A program made the position numbers and the translations under genes. 5,970 nt of DNA from Natrinema soli (GTDB taxonomy: Archaea; Halobacteriota; Halobacteria; Halobacteriales; Natrialbaceae): contig NZ_JAQIVI010000553.1 in assembly GCF_028618695.1 (NCBI RefSeq), positions 1 through 5,970 on the forward strand. The letters run 5' to 3'. The notes below the pieces were generated by a model. It was not told the origin of the DNA. It worked only from the letters and a program-made list of their open reading frames with translations, and did not search any database. How positions within the stretch are numbered: position 1 is the stretch's first letter; each line of letters begins with the position of its first letter. Positions 1-5,647 of this stretch are shown here, one piece after another.

Positions 1-455
1 AGGCTGCCGCCGGCGGCTCCCGAGACCAGCTCGGCCCCGCTGCCGCCGACCGCATCAACCCAGACGGGGAGGACGAGCAGCGGGAGTATCGCCCAGACCG
101 TGATCCCGTAGACGAGACCGGCTCCAATCAGCCGAAGGATGATACCGGACCGAGAGAGCACGTCGGTCTCGACGTCGGTCTGGAGCATCCCGAGGATCGA
201 GGGGCGCGTGACGAGCAGCCCGAAGATCAGGCCGAGGACGATCCCGTGAGCGATGTGGATTCCCCAGCCGAGGGGGCCGGCGGGCTCGAGGCCGTAGATT
301 GCGGGAATGGCGGCCTCGAGGACGTCCGGATCGAGGAGCAACATGACGATGCCGAACGCGATCGCGCCGATCGCACCGCCGAGTGCACCGCCGACGAACC
401 ATCCGGTGGTGCCGCGCAGCCCGAACCCAGCCGTCGTATCGGATTCGCCGCTCAT
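1..455 (-). CDS. Small multi-pass membrane protein, function unknown (partial)
   Basis: The reading frame starts with ATG at 455 and stays open to the window edge, giving 151 residues with the C-terminus missing. It begins MSGESDTTAGFGL, then shows a glycine-rich hydrophobic segment with a glycine-zipper look (GGALGGAIGAIAFGIVMLLL, about residues 22-41). A second hydrophobic segment covers about residues 62-82 and contains two histidines (H67 and H70). A long third one covers about 104-133 and may be two packed helices. Short charged loops separate them (LDPDVLEAA; QTDVETDVLSRS). There is no cleavable signal peptide, so it is probably an integral membrane protein. I do not recognise a named family and no catalytic motif is visible. 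It is divergent from the acetyltransferase gene with 50 bp between the starts, so the two may share control. An AT-rich CTTTTGG on its own strand lies about 30 nt upstream of the ATG, consistent with leaderless transcription. Confidence 0.75.
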   Translation of the reverse strand, partial: MSGESDTTAGFGLRGTTGWFVGGALGGAIGAIAFGIVMLLLDPDVLEAAIPAIYGLEPAGPLGWGIHIAHGIVLGLIFGLLVTRPSILGMLQTDVETDVLSRSGIILRLIGAGLVYGITVWAILPLLVLPVWVDAVGGSGAELVSGAAGGS

Positions 456-505
456 CGTGGGCAGGCTATCACGAACGAGTCCAAAAGTGTTCGTCACGGT
501 CGGTG
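456..505. promoter_or_regulatory. Divergent promoter region with inverted repeat
   Basis: This gap separates two start codons pointing away from each other. It holds the inverted repeat ACGAAC (471-476), 12-nt spacer, GTTCGT (489-494). The spacer contains the only AT-rich run of the region (CCAAAAG, 481-487). Read leftward, that run lies about 30 nt before the ATG at 455, the right place for a TATA element of a leaderless message. For the rightward gene it is only about 21 nt before the ATG at 506, so that promoter is less clear. The symmetry around a TATA-like centre would suit a repressor that blocks both genes, but this is inference. Confidence 0.4.
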
Positions 506-1138
506 ATGGGACAGTCACCCGTTGCGGACCGTTCGAAACCGGACATTGTAGTGGGTCGCCCACCAAGCGAACCCGTGGAGTACGAACTGCTCGGCTGGCC
601 GCCCGACGGCCCAAAACTCCGACTCGATCACGAACGGTTCAGCTACGCCGGCAAGTTCGTCATGACGAACACCGGCAAGGCGGTGGCTCGAGCCCCCGAC
701 GGCCGGATCGTCGCAGCGGTGGCGTTCAACGAGGATCGCACCGACGCGGCCACGCTGTGGCTGCGCTACGTGACCGTCGACCGAGAGCTGCGGGGTGAGG
801 GGATCGGTCCCCGACTCTGCGGGCTGGTCCGTGATCGCGCCGTCGAACGGGACTACAACCGGCTTCGGATCGCCGTCAACAACCCCTTCGCCTACGAGGC
901 GCTCTACCGGACCGGCTTTTCCTATACCGGCGAGACGACCGGCATCGCCGAACTGATCCTCGAGTATCAGACGCCGACCGACGAACCGACTGCGGACGAC
1001 ACGGAATGGGACGACCGGGAACGGTATCAGGCCGGTTTCGAGGCGTATCGAGACCGGGATCTCTCCGAAGAAGAAGACGCGTTTCTCGAGTCGCGGCGGG
1101 ACAGCGGACCGCCCGCCCTCGAATTACACGAGGAGTAA
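506..1138 (+). CDS. GNAT-family N-acetyltransferase
   Basis: The protein has 210 residues and is predicted to move an acetyl group from acetyl-CoA to an amine; the acceptor cannot be told from sequence. The GNAT core is visible. Beta strands around residues 67-92 (RIVAAVAF, ATLWLRYVTVD) lead into the acetyl-CoA pyrophosphate-binding motif R-x-x-G-x-G at R96, G99 and G101 (LRGEGIGPRLC). Motif B follows at about 120-140 (LRIAVNNPFAYEALYRTGF). The final 55 residues are very acidic and probably form a helical tail outside the fold (DDTEWDDRERYQAGFEAYRD). It is soluble and cytoplasmic, with no signal peptide. The frame is open back to an ATG at 383, but that extension is Arg/Ser-rich, runs antisense through the membrane-protein gene and lacks the acidic composition, so I chose ATG 506. 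The GTG codon directly before it is an alternative by one residue. Confidence 0.85.
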   Translation: MGQSPVADRSKPDIVVGRPPSEPVEYELLGWPPDGPKLRLDHERFSYAGKFVMTNTGKAVARAPDGRIVAAVAFNEDRTDAATLWLRYVTVDRELRGEGIGPRLCGLVRDRAVERDYNRLRIAVNNPFAYEALYRTGFSYTGETTGIAELILEYQTPTDEPTADDTEWDDRERYQAGFEAYRDRDLSEEEDAFLESRRDSGPPALELHEE

Positions 1139-1345
1139 GTCGTCGCGTAGCCGTGTTGGTGGTGTGCCCGTGCTGGGAGCGCGCCACGGCGGGACGGTGA
1201 GCGTTCGCGGACGCGAGCGAGTCGGCTGGGGACGGGTGTGAGACCCAGTTGTCGCGGACCGATGCCGTCGAGTCGGCCTCACGATAGCGGAACCGTGGTG
1301 TCCCACCCAGCGGACAGACAACCGCGCCGGAGCGGCGTCTCCTTC
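1139..1345. other. Convergent intergenic gap with a short GC hairpin
   Basis: This 207-bp stretch lies between the 3' ends of the acetyltransferase and kinase genes, which converge. No protein-coding or RNA gene is supported. The only structure I see is a 5-bp hairpin, CGCCG-GAG-CGGCG (1325-1337), starting 9 nt beyond the kinase stop codon and followed on the plus strand by a pyrimidine-rich run (TCTCCTTCCT). It could help separate the two convergent transcripts, but there is no proper T-tract, and such hairpins arise readily by chance at this GC content. Confidence 0.3.
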
Positions 1346-4249
1346 CTACTCGCGTAGTGCCGGGAGCGTAAACGAAAACGTCGACCCCTCGCCCGATTCG
1401 GAGTCGACCCAGATATCGCCGCCGTGACGTTCGATGATCCGCTGACAGAGCGCGAGGCCGATGCCCGTCCCCTCGTACTCCTTGCGACTGTGGAGTCGAT
1501 CGAAGACGGTGAACACGCGATTCTGATCCGCCGGGTCGATGCCAATCCCGTCGTCCTGTACTGAGATGACCCACTCTCGCCCTCGTCGATCCGCATCGAT
1601 GTGAATCCGCGGCGGGGAATCGCCGCTGTACTGGATGGCGTTATCGAGCAAGTTCTGTACGACCTGTCGCAACTGGCAGGCGTCGCCCGTCACCCGCGGG
1701 AGTTGTTCGGCCGTTATCTCCGCGTTCGTCTCCTCGATCTGGAGCTGCAAGTCCGCGAGGACGTCGTCGAGAACGGCCTCGAACTCGACCGGTTCGAACG
1801 GATCGCCGCGCGTTTCGACCCGCGAGTACTCGAGAAGGCCGTCGATCATCTCGCGCATGCGGTCGGCCCCGTCGACGGCGTACGCGAGGAACTCTTCGCC
1901 GTCCTCGTCGAAGGCGTCGCCGTACCGGTTCTCGAGCAACTGGAGGTAGCTCGTGACCATCCGCAGGGGTTCCTGCAGGTCGTGGGATGCCGCGTACGCG
2001 AACTGCTCGAGTCGCTCGTTAGATTCCTCGAGCGCTCGTTCCCGCTGGTTTCGATCGAGTTCGAATTTGATCCACTGAGCCGTGAGATGGAGGAATGCCC
2101 GTTCGGCGTCCGTGAACTCCCGGTTCCGCGAGTCCGTCGACACGAAGAAGAACGTTCGGTCGGACACGTTCTCGAGTTCGATTCGCGTTCCGAGATACGC
2201 CTCCACGTCGAACGCTTCGTACGCGAGGGTGTTTCCGAACCCGGCTCGCTCGGGATCGGTAATGCCGGTTACCGTCTCATCACCGTCAGTTACCCGACAG
2301 TAGGTCTCCGAGAGCGGTGCCGTCGCGCCGGGTTCGAGTTGGTCGTGGTCGCCCGCCATGGCTTCCACCTCGAACGAATCGGTCGTCGGATTCACTCGTG
2401 CGAGTCCCCCGATCTCGAGATCGAACCGTTCGCATCCCAGCTCGAAGATATCGTCCAATTTCTCGTCGAACGAACGATCGGGATCGGCGGCGATCCGGCT
2501 CAGCGTCCGTTGATACTGTTCTCGGTGTTCGCGCTCGAGTTCGTAGCTGACCCACTGGCCCATCAGCTCGATGAACGTGCGCTCTGTCTCGGAGAACGGC
2601 CGATCGCGGGCGTCCGCGCTACCGAACCAGAACGTCCCGTACGGTTTCGATCCATTCATCACCCGCGTGCCGAGATAGCTCGTCAACTCGAACTCGCGAT
2701 GGATCTCGTCGTCTTCCCAGTCGGTGTCGCGCACGTCCGTTATGGCGATGGTTTCGTCGGTTTCCATGGTTTGCCGACAGAAGCGCCCGTATCCCGGGTC
2801 GGACCACAGTTCCTCGTCGGGGTCGACGCCGAGGCCGACGCCCTTCTCCAACCTGAACTCACCGTCCCACGACGGTAGATGGTTCAGGCCACCCATCTCG
2901 AGCCCGAACTGCTCTCGGCCCAACTCGAGCAACCGTTCGAGCTTCTCGTCGAAGTCGCGATCGGGATCGGCCGTGATCCGGTAGCTCTCGCGGAGGAACC
3001 GTTCGCGACGCTGGCGCTCCAGTTCGTACTCGACCCACTGTCCCATCAGGTCGAGAAACGTCCGTTCGGCGCTCGAGAACCGCTCGTCGCGCGGCGTCTC
3101 GGAGGCGAAACACAGTGTTCCGTACTCTTCGCCGCCGACGTGGACGGTCGTCCCGAAGTAGGCGTCCAACCCGAACCGCTCGTAGGCGAAATCGTCGGTC
3201 CAGCCCACCTCCGCCGCGTTCCGTACGGAGATCGGGCCAGGTGATGCGAGCAGCTTCTCGCAGTACGTATCGCAGAGCGAACCGGTCACGCCCGACTCGA
3301 TGATCTCGTGATCGCCGACGGCTTCCACGATCTCGAGCGTACCGTCGTCGTCGGTTTTCGTGAAGTATCCGATCTCGAGATCGAGTCGCTCACGGCCCAG
3401 TTCCAGTAGTTCCTCGATTTTCTCGTCGAACGAGCTATTCGAACTCGCGATCGTCTCGTACAGTTCCCGCTGATAGTGCTCGCGGGTCTCGATCGTCGCC
3501 TGCGCGTCGGTTCGATCGACCAGCGTCGCTAACTTCCGGTCGAGTTCGCGCGACGGCCGGTCGGGGCCGAAGTACTCCTCGGGGGGCGTGTAGTAGAAAT
3601 TCTGGCAGATAGTGGTGTCGTCGTAGACGAGGAACGGGTGGGTATTGAGGACGTCGTGGAGGATGTCCGCCGGAAACCGGTTGCGATTGTACTGGCAGAG
3701 GACGGTGTACTCCGACCCGTCGTACAACGGGTTGAGCAGTTCCTCGTACTCGCAGAGCTGATCGAAGTCCGTGTCGTCGGCCTCGAGTGCCCACGTCATC
3801 TCGGCGGCGGCTCTGAGCCCTGCGAACTCGTTGGCGGTCGCCTCGTCGAGGGTCTCTTCCCAAAAATCCGCCATCACCTCGCGGTCGAACTCGCCGGTTC
3901 GGCGGTACGTCTCTCTGTCCGTATGAACTGAGAGCGCTCCCGACTCGAGGGCGGTATCGACGTCGATACCGCGAGTCCGCATCGCATCGAGGACCTCGTC
4001 TACGGTGTTGTCATCGGCGACGTAGATGCACCGTTCACCCTGTTCGAGACCTTCCCGGATGAACGGGATAACCGTGGCGAACTGCTCGGCGTGGTTCTCG
4101 TAGAGAAGCGCGAAGTGGTCGTTCGCTTCGTGTCCGTCGGTCGGTTCGATGGGGCCACGAGTCTCGAAATTCGATTGGAGGGCTTTGAATTCACTTACTG
4201 GGGTAGACGCGGTATGGTGATCAGGGTGATCTGGGATGCGTTTACTCAT
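1346..4249 (-). CDS. MEDS / triple-GAF sensor histidine kinase
   Basis: This 967-residue soluble sensor kinase is expected to autophosphorylate on histidine and pass the phosphate to a response regulator encoded elsewhere. Domain order: a polar N-terminus (1-42); a MEDS domain, the sensory domain named after DcmR of methylotrophs and methanogens (about 43-215, HFALLYENHAEQ, GERCIYVADDNT, YTVLCQYNRNRF); a linker helix; three tandem GAF domains (about 274-412, 433-572, 594-733); HisKA with the phospho-acceptor H756 in ASHDLQEPLR; and HATPase_c with N box NLLDNA (866-871), G1 DDGIGID (899-905), F box FTVFDRLH (913-920) and G2 GTGIGLAL (927-934). All catalytic motifs are intact. There are no membrane segments, so it senses cytoplasmic signals. 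The ATG at 4249 is secure: an in-frame TGA lies four codons upstream and the next in-frame Met is residue 90, inside MEDS. No receiver domain or regulator gene is adjacent. The ligands are unknown. Confidence 0.93.
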   Translation of the reverse strand: MSKRIPDHPDHHTASTPVSEFKALQSNFETRGPIEPTDGHEANDHFALLYENHAEQFATVIPFIREGLEQGERCIYVADDNTVDEVLDAMRTRGIDVDTALESGALSVHTDRETYRRTGEFDREVMADFWEETLDEATANEFAGLRAAAEMTWALEADDTDFDQLCEYEELLNPLYDGSEYTVLCQYNRNRFPADILHDVLNTHPFLVYDDTTICQNFYYTPPEEYFGPDRPSRELDRKLATLVDRTDAQATIETREHYQRELYETIASSNSSFDEKIEELLELGRERLDLEIGYFTKTDDDGTLEIVEAVGDHEIIESGVTGSLCDTYCEKLLASPGPISVRNAAEVGWTDDFAYERFGLDAYFGTTVHVGGEEYGTLCFASETPRDERFSSAERTFLDLMGQWVEYELERQRRERFLRESYRITADPDRDFDEKLERLLELGREQFGLEMGGLNHLPSWDGEFRLEKGVGLGVDPDEELWSDPGYGRFCRQTMETDETIAITDVRDTDWEDDEIHREFELTSYLGTRVMNGSKPYGTFWFGSADARDRPFSETERTFIELMGQWVSYELEREHREQYQRTLSRIAADPDRSFDEKLDDIFELGCERFDLEIGGLARVNPTTDSFEVEAMAGDHDQLEPGATAPLSETYCRVTDGDETVTGITDPERAGFGNTLAYEAFDVEAYLGTRIELENVSDRTFFFVSTDSRNREFTDAERAFLHLTAQWIKFELDRNQRERALEESNERLEQFAYAASHDLQEPLRMVTSYLQLLENRYGDAFDEDGEEFLAYAVDGADRMREMIDGLLEYSRVETRGDPFEPVEFEAVLDDVLADLQLQIEETNAEITAEQLPRVTGDACQLRQVVQNLLDNAIQYSGDSPPRIHIDADRRGREWVISVQDDGIGIDPADQNRVFTVFDRLHSRKEYEGTGIGLALCQRIIERHGGDIWVDSESGEGSTFSFTLPALRE
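2051..3430 (-). repeat. Three tandem GAF repeats inside the kinase gene
   Basis: The kinase contains three copies of a unit of about 160 residues. FDEK opens each GAF at residues 274, 433 and 594 (spacing 159 and 161). The closing motif GQWV, or AQWI in the third copy, sits at 403, 564 and 724 (spacing 161 and 160). Each copy also keeps an (F/Y)C at C330, C491 and C651, and a late Y-(F/L)-G-T. Genomic spans on the plus-strand axis are about 3014-3430, 2534-2953 and 2051-2470. The joining segments are charged helices (ELERQRRERFLRES, ELEREHREQYQRT, ELDRNQRERALEES) typical of signalling coiled coils. The third copy has diverged most at its closing motif. Confidence 0.85.
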
Positions 4250-4296
4250 GGGTTCCGTTCAAGCGGTGGACACTCGTCACCGGATCGTTAACGTCG

Positions 4297-4303
4297 ATAT
4301 ACT
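4297..4303 (-). promoter_or_regulatory. Probable TATA box of the kinase gene
   Basis: On the minus strand this reads AGTATAT within CGAAGTATATCG, a good archaeal TATA-like element preceded by a purine-rich BRE-like CGAAG. Transcription would begin about 25 nt downstream, near 4275, leaving a leader of roughly 26 nt before the ATG at 4249. No Shine-Dalgarno match is visible in that leader. Confidence 0.45.
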
Positions 4304-4332
4304 TCGAGGTCGCTGCTCACGGTCCGGGTAGT

Positions 4333-4347
4333 ATTCGTCAATCGAAT
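4333..4347. promoter_or_regulatory. Small inverted repeat ATTCG-N5-CGAAT
   Basis: The 5-bp arms ATTCG (4333-4337) and CGAAT (4343-4347) flank TCAAT. The element lies about 30 nt upstream of the proposed kinase TATA box, on the side away from the gene, where an activator could bind. The arms are short enough to arise by chance. Confidence 0.2.
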
Positions 4348-4352
4348 GGAAG

Positions 4353-4376
4353 AGAGCATCGGTAAAAAGAGCATCG
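4353..4376. repeat. Two copies of AGAGCATCG, 15-bp period
   Basis: AGAGCATCG occurs at 4353-4361 and again at 4368-4376, identical in both copies and separated by GTAAAA. The 15-bp period is about one and a half helical turns. It could be a pair of regulator half-sites or a small tandem duplication. Confidence 0.5.
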
Positions 4377-4387
4377 CAGATAGGTTC

Positions 4388-4393
4388 TATTTA
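4388..4393 (+). promoter_or_regulatory. Possible upstream TATA box (TATTTA)
   Basis: TATTTA lies in TTCTATTTAGACGG, one of the most AT-rich hexamers of the intergenic region. If used rightward, transcription would start near 4415-4420 and give fen a leader of about 140 nt. It competes with the better-placed element at 4525-4532. Confidence 0.25.
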
Positions 4394-4402
4394 GACGGGT
4401 TG

Positions 4403-4419
4403 CAAAGATGCAATCTTTG
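4403..4419. promoter_or_regulatory. Perfect 17-bp inverted repeat, likely operator
   Basis: CAAAGAT-GCA-ATCTTTG has two perfect 7-bp arms around a 3-nt centre. The pentamer TGCAA also repeats directly at 4401-4405 and 4409-4413. The element sits between the two promoters and 10 nt downstream of TATTTA, so a dimeric helix-turn-helix regulator could bind it. It is not a convincing terminator because neither strand has a T-run after the stem. Confidence 0.45.
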
Positions 4420-4524
4420 AAAGAGGGGGGCAGAACCGCAGAGAGACGCTCACCGGTGCTCGTTGCAGGAGGGCCATCACCGGAGCTACTCGGTCGGGTG
4501 GCCGCACCGAGCCGGAAGCCAACG

Positions 4525-4532
4525 ATTCAAAT
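4525..4532 (+). promoter_or_regulatory. Likely TATA box of fen, leaderless transcript
   Basis: ATTCAAAT is an isolated AT-rich octamer whose centre lies about 27 nt before the ATG at 4556, the spacing expected when transcription starts at or next to the start codon. Haloarchaeal messages are often leaderless, and no Shine-Dalgarno sequence precedes this ATG (CAACTACCCCCA). Both facts favour this element over the upstream TATTTA. Confidence 0.45.
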
Positions 4533-4555
4533 CCCAGTCCGTCCAACTACCCCCA

Positions 4556-5533
4556 ATGGGTAACGCTGCACTGCGGGATATCGCCGTTATCGAGGAGATT
4601 CCCTTCAACGATATCGAAGGCGTCGTCGCCGTGGACGCACATAACTGGCTCTACCGGTACCTGACCACGACGGTCAAGTGGACCGACAGCGACACGTACA
4701 CGACCGGCGACGGAACCGAGGTCGCCAACCTCGTCGGCATCGTCCAGGGACTCCCCAAGTTCTTCGAGAACGACGTGACGCCGGTGATGGTCTTCGACGG
4801 CGGCCCCTCCGAACTCAAGGACGACGAGATCGAATCCCGCCGCGAACAGCGACGGGGCTACGAGGACCAGCTCGAGACGGCCCGCGAGGAGGGCGACGCG
4901 GTCGCCATCGCGCAACTCGAGTCGCGAACCCAGCGGCTGACACAGACGATCCAGGAGACCAGCCGGGAACTACTCCGACTGCTCGACGTGCCGATCGTCG
5001 AAGCGCCGGCGGAGGGGGAGGCCCAGGCCGCCCACATGGTCACGCGGGGCGACGCCGACTACGTCGGCTCGGAGGACTACGACGCCCTGCTCTTCGGCTC
5101 CCCGCTCACCCTTCGCCAGCTGACGAGCAAGGGGGATCCCGAGCTGATGGATCTCGAGGCGACCCTCGCACACCACGAGCTGACGCTCGAGCAGCTGATC
5201 GACGCGGCGATCCTCATCGGGACGGACTTCAACGAGGGCGTCTCCGGCATCGGCCCGAAGACGGCGATCTCGGCGATCACCGAACACGGCGACCTCTGGA
5301 GCGTGCTCGAGGCCCGCGGCGCACACATCGAGTACGGCGACCGCGTCCGGCAGCTGTTCCGCGATCCGAACGTGACCGACGACTACGAGTTCGACGCGGC
5401 CGTCGATCCGGATCTCGAGGCCGCGAAGTCGTACGTGACCGACGAGTGGGGCGTCGACGCCGACGAGGTCGAACGCGGCTTCGAGCGCATCGAGGAGAGC
5501 GTCACGCAGACGGGACTGGACCGCTGGACGTAA
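4556..5533 (+). CDS. fen: Flap endonuclease 1 (FEN-1, XPG/Rad2 family)
   Basis: FEN-1 is the structure-specific nuclease that removes 5' flaps made during Okazaki-fragment processing and long-patch repair, normally held on DNA by the PCNA clamp. The 325-residue length is normal for archaea. The family acidic residues that bind two metal ions are all present: D27 ([12 protein letters not shown]), D81 (VFDGG), E153 and E155 (APAEGEAQ), D174 and D176 ([10 protein letters not shown]) and D224 (IGTDFNEG). A helical-arch region with many charges follows D81 (about 85-140), and the DNA-binding helix-turn-helix [10 protein letters not shown] covers 228-237. The C-terminus QTGLDRWT (318-325) matches a PIP box except for the last aromatic. 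The start is set by the MG N-terminus: Gly2 is conserved in the family because it lies by the active site, so the in-frame ATG at 4463 is rejected. Confidence 0.96.
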   Translation: MGNAALRDIAVIEEIPFNDIEGVVAVDAHNWLYRYLTTTVKWTDSDTYTTGDGTEVANLVGIVQGLPKFFENDVTPVMVFDGGPSELKDDEIESRREQRRGYEDQLETAREEGDAVAIAQLESRTQRLTQTIQETSRELLRLLDVPIVEAPAEGEAQAAHMVTRGDADYVGSEDYDALLFGSPLTLRQLTSKGDPELMDLEATLAHHELTLEQLIDAAILIGTDFNEGVSGIGPKTAISAITEHGDLWSVLEARGAHIEYGDRVRQLFRDPNVTDDYEFDAAVDPDLEAAKSYVTDEWGVDADEVERGFERIEESVTQTGLDRWT

Positions 5534-5647
5534 CTCGCCGGACCTCACTCGGCGGTCGGTCGGGAGCGGCGCTCGTTGGGTCCGGCAGAGCCAGCAAAAC
5601 GGTCGCCGGGCGGCAGACCGAAGTCCGCGACGGCCCGTTCTCCGGTG
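5534..5647. other. fen to MDR intergenic spacer
   Basis: This 114-bp GC-rich spacer contains no gene and no clear T-rich terminator. The only weakly AT-rich spot is CAAAACG (5594-5600), about 51 nt before the next ATG, which could be a poor TATA element giving a leader of around 25 nt. Whether the downstream gene is co-transcribed with fen cannot be decided from sequence. Confidence 0.35.

Larger units (their letters stand above)
4250..4555. other. 306-bp divergent intergenic region, kinase/fen
   Basis: No gene is supported here. The stretch from about 4330 to 4420 is clearly more AT-rich than its surroundings and carries several short elements listed separately: a small palindrome, a 9-bp direct repeat, a TATTTA box and a 17-bp inverted repeat. 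The part nearer fen is GC-rich again. It holds CACCGGTG (4451-4458), a 10-of-11 direct repeat TCACCGG(T/A)GCT at 4450-4460 and 4477-4487, and a possible stem CTCGGT/ACCGAG (4489-4494 with 4506-4511). A frame upstream of fen is open from ATG 4463, but its 31 residues do not look like FEN-1 sequence. Confidence 0.6.

Noticed and set aside
1325..1337. Hairpin CGCCG-GAG-CGGCG as an intrinsic terminator
   Set aside because: The stem is only 5 bp and no T-run follows on either strand, so it is mentioned only as a structure within the gap, not called a terminator.
876..1574. Antisense frame across the end of the acetyltransferase and the convergent gap
   Set aside because: The product is Arg/Ser-rich with no domain and lacks the acidic composition of the real genes; it is a shadow.
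1601..2878. 425-residue open frame on the plus strand opposite the kinase gene
   Set aside because: It is antisense to a complete kinase with intact motifs. Long antisense frames are common in GC-rich genes with strong third-position bias. The translation shows no recognisable domain.
4521..4552. tRNA T-arm-like string (GATTCAAATCCC) before fen, suggesting a tRNA fragment or attachment site
   Set aside because: The bases flanking TTCAAAT (AACGA and CCCAG) cannot form a T-stem, and I find no matching acceptor stem, anticodon arm or D-arm upstream. The AT-rich octamer is better explained as a TATA box at the leaderless spacing.
4463..4555. Upstream ATG extending FEN-1 by 31 residues
   Set aside because: The extension ([19 protein letters not shown]...) is basic and unlike FEN-1, whose conserved N-terminus starts at MG; the extension would block the role of Gly2 near the active site.
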